A DNA stretch of 64,000 bases from Trematomus loennbergii (GCA_012861695.1 JAAOOA010000065.1:331001-395000), one strand, 5' to 3'. Shown: positions 34,925-47,470, counted from the first letter of the stretch. Numbers and translations are program-made. Notes: generated by a model from the letters alone, not told the origin.

Positions 34925-35384
34925 CAATAAATCCTGAGTGGTTACCAAAACAAAACCCTGCTCTGAAGGTTATTTTCATTTGACAAATCCTGCACTCAGC
35001 TTTGCTTTCTCCAATATCATTGAAATGCAGCCAGATGCTGCTTCTTTTTTCGGTTTCGCTCATTTCTTGAACTTTTCCAGTTGAGTAAAGTTAGAACGAT
35101 ATTGGCAGATTCGGATTTCACGGATCAATAACTCATGAACAAGACGTGTTCAAACACAAATTACGTCTCCTAAGTACCGTAGTAAGGTTGACAACGAACT
35201 ACAATCACATGTTGATCAAAAAAAGCCAATATGCGCCGTCCTCCGAGCTGGACACATTAAATTGGTCTCTTTCCGCAGCCGGAGAAGAAACGAGTGCTCA
35301 GGGACCGTCTGCAAAGTGCAACTCCGAAAAAAGAGAATACAATAATATTCAATAACTGTACGATTATACAGTATATTTCTACCA

Positions 35385-36995
35385 AACTCACTAAACACAT
35401 CAATAGTCTTCTGGTGGTCATACTACAGCAGAGAATTTGGAAGAATATGGTTTTAAATAATTTTGGTGAATATTTATAATGTAAAATCATAAATAATATG
35501 GCATCATCTTCAATAACGTCACTATTGTACAGTATATTTATACCAAACTCACTCCACACATCAATAGTCTGCTGTTGGTCATACTACAGCAGAGAGTTTG
35601 GAAGAATATGGTTTTGAATAATTTTGGTGAATATTTGTAAAAATCTTCAATAAATATGGCATCATCTTCAATAACTGTACTATTATACAGTATATTTATA
35701 CCAAACTCACTAAACACATCAATAGTCTCCTGTTGGTCATACTACAGCAGAGAGTTTGGAAGAATAATGGTTTGAATAATTTTGGTGAATATTTATAATG
35801 TAAAATCATCAATAAATATGGCATCATCTTCAATAATGTTACTATTATACAGTATATTTCTACCAAACTCACTACACACATCAATAGTCTCCTGTTGGTC
35901 ATACTACAGCAGAGAGTTTGGAAGAATAATGGTTTGAATAATTTTGGTGAATATTTATAATGTAAAATCATCAATAAATATGGCATCATCTTCAATAATG
36001 TTACTATTATACAGTATATTTCTACCAAACTCACTAAACACATCAATAGTGTCCTGGTGGTCATACTACAGCAGAGAGTTTGGAAGAATATGGTTTTGAA
36101 TAATTTTGGTGAATTTATAATGTAAAATCATCAATAAATATGGCATCATCTTCAATAACTGTACTATTATACAGTATATTTCTACCAAACTCACTAAACA
36201 CATCAATAGTGTCCTGGTGGTCATACTACAGCAGAGAGTTTGGAAGAATATGGTTTTGAATAATTTTGGTGAATATTTATAATGTAAAATCATCAATAAA
36301 TATGGCATCATCTTCAATAACTGTACTATTATACAGTATATTTCTACCAAACTCACTAAACACATCAATAGTGTCCTGGTGGTCATACTACAGCAGAGAG
36401 TTTGGAAGAATAATGGTTTGAATAATTTTGGTGAATATTTATAATGTAAAATCATCAATAAATATGGCATCATCTTCAATAATGTTACTATTATACAGTA
36501 TATTTCTACCAAACTCACTAAACACATCAATAGTGTCCTGGTGGTCATACTACAGAAGAGAGTTTGGAAGAATATGGTTTTGAATAATTTTGGTGAATAT
36601 TTATAATGTAAAATCATCAATAAATATGGCATCATCTTCAATAATGTTACTATTATACAGTATATTTCTACCAAACTCACTAAACACATCAATAGTGTCC
36701 TGGTGGTCATACTACAGCAGAGAGTTTGGAAGAATATGGTTTTGAATAATTTTGGTGAATATTTATAATGTAAAATCATCAATAAATATGGCATCATCTT
36801 CAATAACTGTACTATTGTACAGTATATTTCTACCAAACTCACTACACACATCAATAGTCTCCTGGGGTCATACTACAGCAGAGAGTTTGGAAGAATAATG
36901 GTTTGAATAATTTTGGTGAATATTTATAATGTAAAATCATCAATAAATATGGCATCATCTTCAATAATGTTACTATTATACAGTTTATTACTACC
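35385..36995. repeat. Tandem array of 160-162-bp units, left arm
   Basis: CACATCAATAGT recurs near 35396, 35557, 35715, 35877, 36039, 36200, 36361, 36522, 36684 and 36846. Many units are 162 bp, a multiple of three, so a long minus-strand frame (36066-36854) stays open through repeats. It is not a gene. Confidence 0.9.
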
Positions 36996-37014
36996 AAACT
37001 CACTACACATTAAT

Positions 37015-37065
37015 ATTACATTTAGCTGACGTTTTCATCCAAAGCGACTTACAATCGGTATAGTC
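37015..37065. repeat. Fragment of a common fish retroposon
   Basis: ATCCAAAGCGACTTACAAT preceded by ACATTTAGCTGACG is the core of a widespread fish repeat. A longer copy is at 47545-47765. Confidence 0.6.
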
Positions 37066-37477
37066 TCCTGTTTGTTATACTCCACCGATACATTTGTATA
37101 AATATTTTTGTGAACAAAACTAAATATTACAGATTTAGCCAAAGTTGAAGTTAAAGTCAACTTTAGTGTCAAATTTTCCACATGTGTTATACAGAAACAT
37201 TGAAATGCCGTTCTTACAGTCCCACAGCGTGAACAAAAAAACATATATATATAAACAACTTAAGAAAGTTCTAGCTAAACAAGGGTATAAAAGTAAGTAA
37301 TACATATATAAAAACACAATCAACAAGAAACATGAGTTGAACATTAGTGCAAGTACTTCTTAGTGCAATAAATTAGGACTAGGATTTAGGACTAGAAATG
37401 AAGCCGAATCGTGAAAACATCTTCAGGTGCAGATGATGTACACGATAATATACTTTACTTTTTATTTCCCTCTAAAG

Positions 37478-39305
37478 ATCAGCTGCCTATATTTGTCAAT
37501 ATAAGAAATGTGCACTGGAAGTTTGTGGTGAGTGTACAGCTACTCGTGTAGTAATACTGTAGCTGCTTTTACAGCATGTTTTGCTCAGGGTTTGCACATT
37601 TCAAGTTAATCAAATATTACTTTGAAGATGTATGATTACATTTATTGAAATGCATACAACTAAATATACATTGCTATTAAAAAATATTGTAATACATTAC
37701 TCATATACTGTGACAGAGTTAAGACTAAAATGTGTATCTCATGCAGCCCCATTTTGTAAATGCATCTTTGCCTCAGGATTGGTTTAAAAATGCTTTTTTA
37801 GTTTTAATGTCTTCATGTTCTTCATCTATATCATAGGGAAACAATATAAAATGTAGTCCAAAATAAGTACTCATTCAACCATTTCTCATTGGTGGTCGCT
37901 ACTGCTCCACTAAAGATTTGAGTCTTCTGACCCCAAATTGTGCAACTTTCTTTCATCTGATCTGACATCTTTAATTATTTCAATACTTTTAAGTCTTAAA
38001 TATACCCATTTAAAATGGGTAGTTATTATTTTAGTATTACTTTTAATAGCTTTTGTGAATCTATTAGTTAACTGTGGTTTTCATTTTTGAAGAAAAGCTG
38101 ATACATTATTGTTGCTGCTGACATATTGAAAAAGGTTTGGTTTAATTATACGGTATGCTACTTTTTAAAACAGTACCTCCATGCCCTTTCAAACCACATT
38201 TATGGTTGATCCTCTGCAAGGGTCAAATGAAGTTGAGGACTCCAGAAAGGCTGGTTACAAATTTGGGTAATATAAAATATATTACAGGAAAATACATTGG
38301 TTAAACGCACATTTGGTAAAGGCAAAGAGTAAGCGCACATTTAAAAAATGTTCCGATTGTTCTATAGAGAGTATTTCAAGATGCGCCGGAACAGACTGGG
38401 AAAAGAGGACTGGGTTAACATTAAATGGCAGCCAGGAAAGATAACCCACACCTTCCAGAAAGATGCCACCAGTTGTGGAGCCTTTGTCATGCAGGTGATT
38501 CAATGCAACATGTTGTGTTCATTAATAATAAAGCATTTTATTTTAAAGGGAAATTCAAAAACACGTCATAACGTCATGTTATTTTACCATCTGTCCAGAT
38601 GGCCAAGATGACAGTGAAGGAATTTCCGAAAATACCACAGACGTTTCACATCAACTCATCAAAACAATCTCTTCAAAATCTACGAAGAGACATGGCAGAA
38701 GAAATTCTCAAAGGATCAGGTATTAGCCAAAAATATGAAATGAATATATGGATCGCTTCCTGTAAATTGAACAGTAATACACCTGTTATTTTTTCAGTTT
38801 CAAAGGATGACTTCTGTTCCTTCTGTGGAATTGAGGACCTGCCCACAACTGCTGTTGATGCTGTTTGGGTGAGACTAAATGATGAGTTGTTTTGAAACTC
38901 CAGAAGATAATCTGAATAATACATACTATATAGATCATCTGGAGTTAGATTTCAGGAATACATAAAAGTAATGACATTTTGTATATTTTTATGCATTACA
39001 GGTTTCCTTTTGTTTTTCTTATAATTTGTTAAAGTTTTAGCACAGTACAGATAAACCTGAATAACAACAAGTATTTATATAAAAAAAAAAAGTATAATCT
39101 CTATAAAATATAAATGAATATGCCTGCTTTACAAATGTCCTACACTTGACATTTTCTTAATATCTTTGTTGTATTTATCCCCATGTAGATTCAGTGTGAA
39201 ACTTGTGGAAGATGGTTTCACACGCAGTGCCTCGGAATGACTGCTGCACTAATACCAACAAAAGATACCCTGTGGTATTGTGTGTTGTGTATCATCCCTA
39301 ACTAA
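37478..39305 (+). CDS. Ulp1-like cysteine protease with C-terminal PHD finger, transposon-borne, partial
   Basis: Ulp1/SENP (C48) proteases cut SUMO-like modifiers, and transposons of several groups carry them. The exons read 37478-37527, 38174-38266, about 38348-38494, 38599-38719, 38798-38868 and 39189-39305, most with clean GT/AG sites. Catalytic residues can be placed: His in NVHWKF (codon 37513), Asp in FMVDP (38208), Gln and Cys in QKDATSCGAF (38456 and 38474). The last two exons form a Cys4-His-Cys3 PHD finger (CSFCG, then CETCGRWFHTQC, then WYCVLC) and end IIPN-stop. AATAAA at 39953 may end the transcript. The 5' part is missing, and phase between the first three exons does not join cleanly, so the gene is partial or damaged. 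Confidence 0.65.
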
Positions 39306-40153
39306 AGAGGCTATGTAAGAGTTTGTGTAACTTTTACCAGAGGTACCAGGATTTGGGGAGGTAAGGCTTGTTAGAACTACTACCACAATAGAACTAGTGC
39401 GCTTATAAACGGCATGTGGGGGAAAATCCAGCCCAGCCAGTGATTTGAAATCGGCAAAATGAAAGCTGAATTTTGTACAAAACAAACAAAAATCCAGAAA
39501 AAAGCTTTGCTAAAGATTTTGGGCAACTGAAGTAATGATTAATAATCACCTGTCCATAGTTTTAAATTATTATAAAACTTAATTAAGATGTTAAATATAT
39601 TTTCCCTTACAGATTAAATTAGTCACAGATGTTCATGATGTTTTCCATGTCAGACATTACATTGTAGATTTGTTCATTAATATTGTACAGTAAGATAGGT
39701 GAAAAGCCTGAAATGTTTTATTTTTCAATTTTAACTTTATTTTACTGTTTATAGCTAATGAAAAAGTTGTTTAATGTCTTAATTTATATATAACATACTG
39801 TATTACAATGTGTAACATATATATGTATATATCAATGTGTGTGATGTCTAGTTTATTGATGATTAAAAGACTGTTCTACTTTTGATGGATCTTGCTTTGA
39901 TGTAGGTGATACCATGTCTATATTCAGTCTGTAAGTTAATTAATGAAAGAACAATAAAACAGTGTTATGGTTTATGAATAAATAGGAGATCTTCTTTTGA
40001 GTTAAATTTCAATCGCTTCTGGTTAAAATTAAGGGGTCTCCTGTTTGACAGTAACTTATACTTACCAATACACTTTATTTTAAAATAACATAACGATCAT
40101 TAAAATACGTTTTCAAATACACTTTTGTAGTGTAGCAAGTTAGAGGACCATTA
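39306..40153. other. 3' flank of the Ulp1/PHD gene, no further gene
   Basis: AT-rich, with AATAAA at 39953-39958 followed by repeat-arm DNA from about 40150. Confidence 0.5.
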
Positions 40154-40164
40154 ATGTCTGAGGT

Positions 40165-41340
40165 GAGTTTGGTAGCACTCCACTGTATAATAGTGAAGAT
40201 ATTGAAGATTATATTATATTTATTGAAGATTTTACATTATAAATATTCACCAAAATTATTCAAAACCATTATTCTTCAAACTCTCTGCTGTAGTATGACC
40301 AACAGGAGACTATTGATGTGTGTAGTGAGTTTGGTAGAAATATACTGTACACTACTACAGTTATTGAAGATGATGCCATATTTATTGATGATTTTACATT
40401 ATAAATATTCACCAAAATTATTCAAACCATTATTCTTCCAAACTCTCTGCTGTAGTATGACCACAGGACACTATTGATGTGTTTAGTGAGTTTGGTAGAA
40501 ATATACTGTATAATAGTACAGTTATTGAAGATGATGCCATATTTATTGATGATTTTTACATTATAAATATTCACCAAAATTATTCAAAACCATATTCTTC
40601 CAAACTCTTCTGTAGTATGACCACAGGACACTATTGATGTGTTTAGTGAGTTTGGTAGAAATATACTGTATAATAGTAACATTATTGAAGATGATGCCAT
40701 ATTTATTGATGATTTTACATTATAAATATTCACCAAAATTATTCAAACCATTATTCTTCCAAACTCTCTGCTGTAGTATGACCAACAGGAGACTATTGAT
40801 GTGTGTAGTGAGTTTGGTATAAATATACTGTATAATAGTACATTATTGAAGATGATGCCATATTTATTGATGATTTTACATTATAAATATTCACCAAAAT
40901 TATTCAAACCATTATTCTTCCAAACTCTCTGCTGTAGTATGACCAACAGGAGACTATTGATGTGTGTAGTGAGTTTGGTAGAAATATACTGTATAATAGT
41001 AACATTATTGAAGATGATGCCATATTTATTGATGATTTTACATTATAAATATTCACCAAAATTATTCAAACCATATTCTTCCAAACTCTCTGCTGTAGTA
41101 TGAGCAACAGGAGACTATTGATGTGTGTAGTGAGTTTGGTAGAAATATACTGTATAATAGTACAGTTATTGAAGATGATGCCATATTTATTGATGATTTT
41201 ACATTATAAATATTCACCAAAATTATTCAAAACCATTATTCTTCCAAACTCTCTGCTGTAGTATGACCACCAGGAGACTATTGATGTGTGTAGTGAGTTT
41301 GGTAGAAATATACTGTACAATAGTGAAGTGATTGAATATT
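40165..41340. repeat. Tandem array of 160-162-bp units, right arm, inverted
   Basis: About seven copies of the left-arm unit in the opposite orientation (ACTATTGATGTGT spaced about 161 bp). Plus-strand frames at 40154, 40634 and 40801 are by-products. Confidence 0.9.
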
Positions 41341-41606
41341 ATTGTATTCTCTTTTTTCGGAGTTGCACTTTGCAGACGGTCCCTGAGCACTCGTTTCTTC
41401 TCCGGCTGCAGATAGAGACCAATGTAATGTGCCCAGTTTGGAGGACAGCATGTATTGGCTTTTTTTTATCAAAATGTGATTGTAGTTCGTTGTCAACCTT
41501 ACCACGGTACTTAGGAGACGTAATTTGTGTTTGAACAACGTCTTGTTCATGAGTTATTGATCCGTGAAATCCGAATCTGCCAATATCGTTCTAACTTTAC
41601 TCAACT

Positions 41607-41881
41607 ACTTTTTCCGACGCGCTTGCATAAACACTAGAACCGCCAACCGGGTCAATTTGACCCAGAGCTGTTTTTTTTTGTGTGTAACTTTTTTTCAACA
41701 AAATATTAAAGTCTTCCAGTCCGTGACTTTTCCTGAAAGTGTGTTATGTAGCACCCTGTTGTTAAAAATTGTCAATATGAAGTCAGATAGAAGAAATCGC
41801 CCAAAAAATTGCCATTTATACCTATTTCCGCCAAGCGGGTCATATTGACCCTTTTCATATAAACATGACGTGTTGCTATAG
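41607..41881. repeat. Unit with GGGTCAATTTGACCC motifs
   Basis: AGAACCGCCAACCGGGTCAA at about 41637 and GCCAAGCGGGTCATATTGAC at about 41831 repeat a palindromic GGGTCA-TGACCC core. It resembles a MITE interior. No gene. Confidence 0.4.
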
Positions 41882-42905
41882 CAGGGGTCGGCAACCTTTT
41901 TGATATGAAGTGCCATTCAAACATTTTTTTTTTATCAGCGTGCCGACGATCGTGAATTATCAAGGGGGGGAGGGGGGCTGTTGAAGAGCTCGACGAAAAC
42001 GCTCGGGAAAAGTGATGTTTTAAACTCAGTTAATGGGGCTCATTCACTGGCGCTTCCACAAACAACAACCAACATAATTGTTAGATTCAAATGAAGACAT
42101 TATTCAAGTTTACATTAACTTGGGATAATAACACGGGAGAAATGAGCGGAAGCGCTCTCTTTTCCTCTCTCCCCCCCCTCTCTCTCTCTCTCTCTCTCCT
42201 GACAGCCTGTCAGTATCTCATGCAGCTCACTGATCCAGTAATGAGTGACAGTGAAGAATAAATATATTTATAACTAGTTTAGCTTGTTCCAGAGGTAGAT
42301 AAAATAGCTAAGTGTGTTAGGTCTAACTCTTGTGTGTTCTGCTCCGCTCACCGGTCCGTCACAGCGGGTGGAGCTGCAGGATTTCTGCTTCACACACACG
42401 TTGCAAACCGCTATTTTATTGTCTTTTTCGGACACCTTAAAATACTGCCAGACTGGTGAAGCGATTTTGGCGAGCTTGTTTTGCCGCACACAGAGAAAAG
42501 TGTCATGTATTTTACGTCTCGCGATCGGCCTTTTTAGAGAGCACCGATCGATCGGCAGAGAGTGAGTATCGGCCGATATCGATCGCCACGCAAAAATTGC
42601 GGTATTTTTACAGCTCCTTATGAGTATTGCAATTTGTGAAGTGCTTTCCTCTGTGGTGAAACTATCAGCACTGCATTACGGAGGAAAGCGGCAGAAAGTC
42701 GCCTGGAGTTAAACAGAGCGGGCTGCGCTGCGTGCATGCATCCTTCTGCAGGTAACGGGGAGACGCGCTCTGGCGGCGGTCTCGTTCAGGATCCGAAAAT
42801 ACAATTTAAATATTTTGCACACTTATTCCACTTATTCCTAGTGTGCCACTGGTTACGGTGCCGCGTGCCATTGGTGGCACGCGTGCCAGGGGTTGCCGAC
42901 CCCTG
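41882..42905. mobile_element. hAT element, ZBED type, about 1.0 kb
   Basis: The termini CAGGGGTCGGCAACC and GGTTGCCGACCCCTG are exact inverses, bounded by a perfect 8-bp duplication TGCTATAG (41874-41881 and 42906-42913). A minus-strand frame at 42489-42274 (KIASPVWQYFKVSEKDNK, then CNVC) is the start of a BED-finger transposase. Confidence 0.9.
42169..42199. repeat. (CT)n microsatellite
   Basis: An uninterrupted pyrimidine CT tract, directly visible. Confidence 0.9.
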
Positions 42906-42945
42906 TGCTATAGCAACGCCTTTTGTCTACTGCGGTTCCTTATAG

Positions 42946-43020
42946 ATTGAGAGATAGATTGAGAGAGAGAGAGATAAATGGATAGATATATTGATAGATA
43001 GTTATAGATAGAGAGAGACA
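42946..43020. repeat. GATA/GAGA-rich microsatellite
   Basis: Repeated GATAGATA and GAGAGA words, interrupted. Confidence 0.85.
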
Positions 43021-43543
43021 GTCTGTAGTGAAGGAGTGCGCTCCCGCTTACGGGAGACTGCTCGCGCTGAGCTCCGCAGCAAACAGCTGTGGGCGAGTTG
43101 AAAGTACTTATGCTGGCCGCGGTGTCTAAATAATGCTTCCGGGCCAGCGGGCCATTTATAATGTCGAGCCCTGAGAGTCCACAGATTATATTGGTATAAG
43201 TTTCATCCCTGTGCGATCAAAACTCACTGTTCAATAAAAGAATATTTTACCTTGAAAATCAAGGCATTCTAATAGCGGGTCCCCGTCACTCTGTGTAGCT
43301 GGCCTGTACCACTACACTTGCTGTTTTTGGAGCGTCTGCCCCCCACCCTTCTTTCACATAATGGTATGATCCTAGTGTGTCCTCGCATATGATTGGCCGC
43401 ATGGTGGCTCAGCAAAATAAAGTCCCGCCCCTGCCTGCTTGGATTCACACAGCAAAAGTTGGAGCGGCTGAAGATTCTGCTTTCCCCGACGCGAGTCTGC
43501 TCTTCTGAACGGCAGCTCGCGATCGGCGTGTTGGAGACCTCTG
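43021..43543. other. Unassigned DNA in the large hAT unit
   Basis: Moderately GC-rich, with CAATAAAAG near 43233 and AAATAAAGTCCC near 43417. No supported gene. Confidence 0.35.
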
Positions 43544-43699
43544 AAGTCAAGTCCCAAGTCATTAGTGTTCAAGTCCAAGTCGAGTCGCAAGTGTTTTGTG
43601 ATTTTGTCAAGTCGAGTCCAAAGTCATCAAATTGGTGACTCGAGTCTGAATCGAGTCCAAGTCATGTGACTCGAGTCCACACCTCTGGTAGATTGTGTA

Positions 43700-43805
43700 C
43701 ATTACTTTTCACTTTACTGCTTTATGCACTCCTGGTTAGAAGCTAAACTGCATTTCGTTGTCTCAGTACCTGTAATCTGTGCAATAACAATAAAGTTGAA
43801 TCTAA
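43700..43805 (+). repeat. Retroposon 3' end
   Basis: CTGCATTTCGTTGTCTCAGT, then GTGCAATAACAATAAAGTTG and a short repeated TGAATCTAATCT tail, typical of non-LTR 3' ends in fish. Confidence 0.6.
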
Positions 43806-43883
43806 TCTTGAGCAGGAACAAATATATTTACTTAGTACATATCTGACATTAACGATTAAACACATTTGTCCATTCTTTATCAA

Positions 43884-44140
43884 TCAATCAATCAATGTTT
43901 ATTTATATAGCCCAATATCACAAATGTTACATTTGTCTCAGTGGACTTCACAGTTTGTACAGAATATCAGTATGACAATACGACACCCTCTGTCCTTACG
44001 TTTCACATCATACAAGGAAAAACTTCCAGAGAAAAACCCACAGTTTAAAGGGGAAATGGGAGAAACCTCAGGGAGAGCAACAGAGGAGGGATCCCTCTCC
44101 CAGGACGGACAGACGTGCAATAGATGCCGTGTGCATTTAT
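43884..44140. repeat. Dispersed repeat common in percomorph genomes
   Basis: A CAAT tetranucleotide run precedes TTTATTTATATAGCCCAATA, then CCTCAGGGAGAGCAACAGAG and CCAGGACGGACAGACGTGCA. I recognise this as a highly abundant percomorph repeat. No gene. Confidence 0.65.
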
Positions 44141-44355
44141 AAATGCAAACCGAGTCAAGCCGACTCCGGAGGTGGCGGTATGCACCTTAAAGTTGTTTGA
44201 AATCCGCCAAAAAACCGAGAGAAGAAGAAGAAGAAGAAGAAGCCGACTCCGAGCTGTCCGACTTCAGGCGAGCTTTTTGAGACCTCCCCCGGCTGCGATC
44301 GGCTATTCTCGTCTACTTTCGAGGCGAGCCGCAGCTCGTCTCAAACAAGCCTATT

Positions 44356-46645
44356 CTCACTCCATAAACGTCCAGGAGCGACGCTTGGTCAGGGTCCCGT
44401 GGCGTGCAGTTGGGACTCTCCTAGGCTCCTTCAGCTTCATAAACAGACGCAAATAGCTTTCAACTGATTGCAATGTATTCCCATCTGCGGCGGGATTTGA
44501 CGCTCATGGAAGCACGGCATTCGTTTGTGTCGGCGGCTGTTAAAGGCAATGTGAGCGTCCATTCCCATTGGATAACGGAGAATTGTACACCCGGAAGTAA
44601 GTATTCCCCTTACTGTCGATTGATTTGACAGTGATATCTCCACTACTCATCAACTCAAAAACACCAGATTATCCTTGTTAATTAAACGACATTGATAGGT
44701 TTTAGTGTACAATGCTTTTGAGTGTGCTTGCTTTTCTCTTTGAAAGTCATCACATAACGGCATTGTAATACACGTTTCGGCTGCATTAAATATACATATC
44801 TGCCGTAGTTAACTCTATTTATAGAGCCCTGATGACAAGACTTCTAGACAAACAGGAACAACTGCCGCCAAAACTGAAAACTTGACGTGGATCTTAAATA
44901 TATAAGCAATTAAACAACATCTTACATTTCTTTTCACACAATACGTCTCCTTGCAGTATCAACACTAATTCGGCTGACTTTTATATTTGATCCAATTGGT
45001 AGATAGGCTGTATTTACGCCATAACGGTGCACAGCTGATAGAAAGGGACACCTACTGGTTAAAGCACGTTATTGCATTTTATAATTGTATTATTAGATAT
45101 TAATAGGAGGATGTGCAAAACAGACAAACTAATAAGGCTTTATTTAAACATTAAAGAATACTTTAGAAAGAAAAAAGCTTTGGGGTATAGAAGATGAATA
45201 TGGAGGGATGAAACCCTTTTGATGGTCACATGCAGAGCACACAGCACACACAGTGACATTTGTATCTACAGATAAATATTAAGCCTGACAAAGTACTTAA
45301 CGTCTAATATATTGCTTTCCTGCAATGTTAACTATGTTTAAGCACTTATTTTAACTGATATTATATATATGCATTATACTCTTATAAGATGTATGTAGAT
45401 AGTATAAGAAATGTGCAGAATATGACAATGTAATGGTGGAGGACACACATATTGATAGATGTCTTGTAATGCACTGTTGAGGAACCTGCGACCCAAGTTT
45501 TTCATTCATTGCATAACTACACCGTAGTTGTGTATAATATGATATGTCAATAAACCTTAGAAAATCTTGAAATCTTGAAAGGGATGTGCAAAATAGTCAT
45601 TATATACAGTCTTTAATTAACTATTAGTAGAGAATAACGACGAGTAAAGAATATACTTTATAGGGATCCTATTAATATCTAATAATAAAATTATAAAATG
45701 CAATAACGTGCTTTAACCAGTAGGTGTCCCTTTCTATCAGCTGTGCACGTTATGGCGTAAATACAGCCTATCTACCAATTGGATCAAATATAAAAGTCAG
45801 CCGAATTAGTGTTGATACTGCAAGGAGACGTATTGTGTGAAAAGAAATGTAAGATGTTGTTTAATTGCTTATATATTTAAGATCCACGTCAAGTTTTCAG
45901 TTTTGGCGGCAGTTCCTGTTTGTCTAGAAGTCTTGTCATCAGGGCAGAGTTAACTACGGCAGATATGTAATATTTAATGCAGCCGAAACGTGTATAACAA
46001 TGCCGTTATGTGATGACTTTCAAAGAGAAAAGCAAGGACACTCGGAATAATGTATATTTTAATTTTTAAAACCCACAGTTAATATACACACATTCCTTCA
46101 CATTTCAATTTTAATTTACATTAAAGTATTTCGTGAGGCCTTCTAACATGTTTTTAAATATAACTACGGTTGTAGTTGAAGAGTTTGTAAATTAACATGA
46201 ACCGAAGCTGTTGCCTGTTGCAATATACAGTCTATGGTTGCTACAGAGGATTGTGGGTAATGTAATGTCTTCGGCCATCCAAAACTCATTGTACACTAAA
46301 ACCTATCAATGTCGTTTAATTAACAAGGATAATCTGGTTTTTTGAGTTGATGAGTAGTGGAGATATCACTGTCAAATCAATCGACAGTAAGGGGAATACT
46401 TACTTCCGGGTGTACAATTCTCCGTTATCCAATGGGAATGGACGCTCACATTGCCTTTAACAGCCGCCGACACAAACGAATGCCGTGCTTCCATGAGCGT
46501 CAAATCCCGCCGCAGATGGGAATACATTGCAATCAGTTGAAAGCTATTTGCGTCTGTTTATGAAGCTGAAGGAGCCTAGGAGCGTCCCAACTGCACGCCT
46601 CGGGACCCTGACCAAGCATCGCTCCTGGACGTTTATGGAGTGAGA
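44356..46645. mobile_element. Foldback element P1, 2.3 kb
   Basis: The left arm (44356-45115) and right arm (about 45590-46645) are inverted copies: CTCACTCCATAAACGTCC at the left edge mirrors GGACGTTTATGGAGTGAG at the right edge. A loop of about 470 bp holds a retroposon tail (GTCAATAAACCTTAGAAAAT). A 68-codon frame appears in both arms (44643-44437 and 46357-46563) because the DNA is duplicated; I see no known domain in it. Confidence 0.8.
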
Positions 46646-47470
46646 GTGTGTTGGTGTGTATATATAGCTCTGAACGTTCCACTTCCTGCTTGCCCGACCT
46701 TACGTTACGGCTGCGCCGCGACAAAAATAGGATTCGATCCTAATTTTAGAGGAGCCCTGCGCCTCGGGGTAACGCGCCGCAGACCGAGGGAACGGGGAGA
46801 TCCAACCCAGTCTCACATCTAAACGTGTAATAACTACGTTGGTCCACAACTTGGGACGTAGTATTTCTACAAAAACGCCTCTGAAATTGTAGGATCCCTA
46901 CGTTTTTTTTGACCATTCATTTCCAATGGCTGGCGTCTCTGTCACGTGATCTTCAACTTTCTCTCCGCAGAAATAAAAAAACATGGCCGACCTTCGTTTT
47001 ATTCTCGGTAGAAAATGCCTATTTTAAGGTTAGTTTGGCCATTAAAATGCATTTTGATGTCATTTGATGCGAGAAATATGAGTTGTTATTTCAGATTATG
47101 TGTGCAGTGGATGTACATGATCTTTAGTTTGCTAGTTATTACGAAGAATACTTCAGGAAATTGTGTAAATACAACGTTTTCATTGTTACCAAGGTGGTTG
47201 CTAGGGACGCTGCTATCGATATTATGTCTGTTATGTTGTGTAACTGTTTAATGGCGTTATCTTTATTGCTACCTCCTTCCCCGTCAATTTATAGTGTTGG
47301 TCCACAGCGCAAACGTATTAGTTTAACAAAATCCGCGGCATAGATACGTTATTTTCCCCTGTGCAATTCTCCAACCCAGTCTCACATCTCACATCTCACA
47401 TCACATCGTCATAAACACCGGAAACAGACGTATGCAAGATCCTCAGCTCGGTGATTGGACGGTTTAGCCG
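46646..47470. other. Spacer between the foldback elements
   Basis: CCAACCCAGTCTCACATCT occurs at about 46803 and 47371, bracketing about 570 bp, which suggests a small element or its repeat ends. The second copy runs into a CACATCT mini-array. No supported gene. Confidence 0.4.

Larger units (their letters stand above)
35079..41606. mobile_element. 6.5-kb DNA transposon with inverted tandem-repeat arms and a Ulp1/PHD gene
   Basis: The termini AGTTGAGTAAAGTTAGAACG (35079-35098) are inverted at 41587-41606, and the match extends about 270 bp inward before both arms turn into arrays of a 160-162-bp unit. ACTTTTCC (35071-35078) and ACTTTTTCC (41607-41615) look like an 8-bp target duplication with one inserted T. 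Unique DNA in the middle carries spliced Ulp1 and PHD exons. The make-up suggests a KDZ/Zisupton-like or other Ulp1-bearing superfamily. No transposase core was recognised. Confidence 0.75.
34251..43687. mobile_element. Large hAT-type unit (9.4 kb) with AAGTC-rich subterminal arrays
   Basis: A perfect 8-bp duplication GTAGATTG (34243-34250 and 43688-43695) brackets CAGAGGGGGACC at the left and GGACTCGAGTCAC-type text ending CCTCTG at the right. Both ends carry arrays of AAGTC/GACTT words (34263-34420 and 43544-43680), typical of an abundant fish hAT MITE family. Most of the length is later insertions: a Ulp1/PHD element (35079-41606) and a ZBED hAT (41882-42905). Confidence 0.8.

Noticed and set aside
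36066..36854. A 262-codon minus-strand frame
   Set aside because: It translates a 162-bp satellite unit five times, and the inverted arm gives the same on the plus strand.
35385..36995. Regular repeats considered as a CRISPR array
   Set aside because: Units are contiguous 160-162-bp tandem copies without spacers, in a vertebrate genome.
44437..44643. 68-codon frame repeated at 46357 and 58808
   Set aside because: Conserved only as part of duplicated foldback arms. No domain or start context supports translation.
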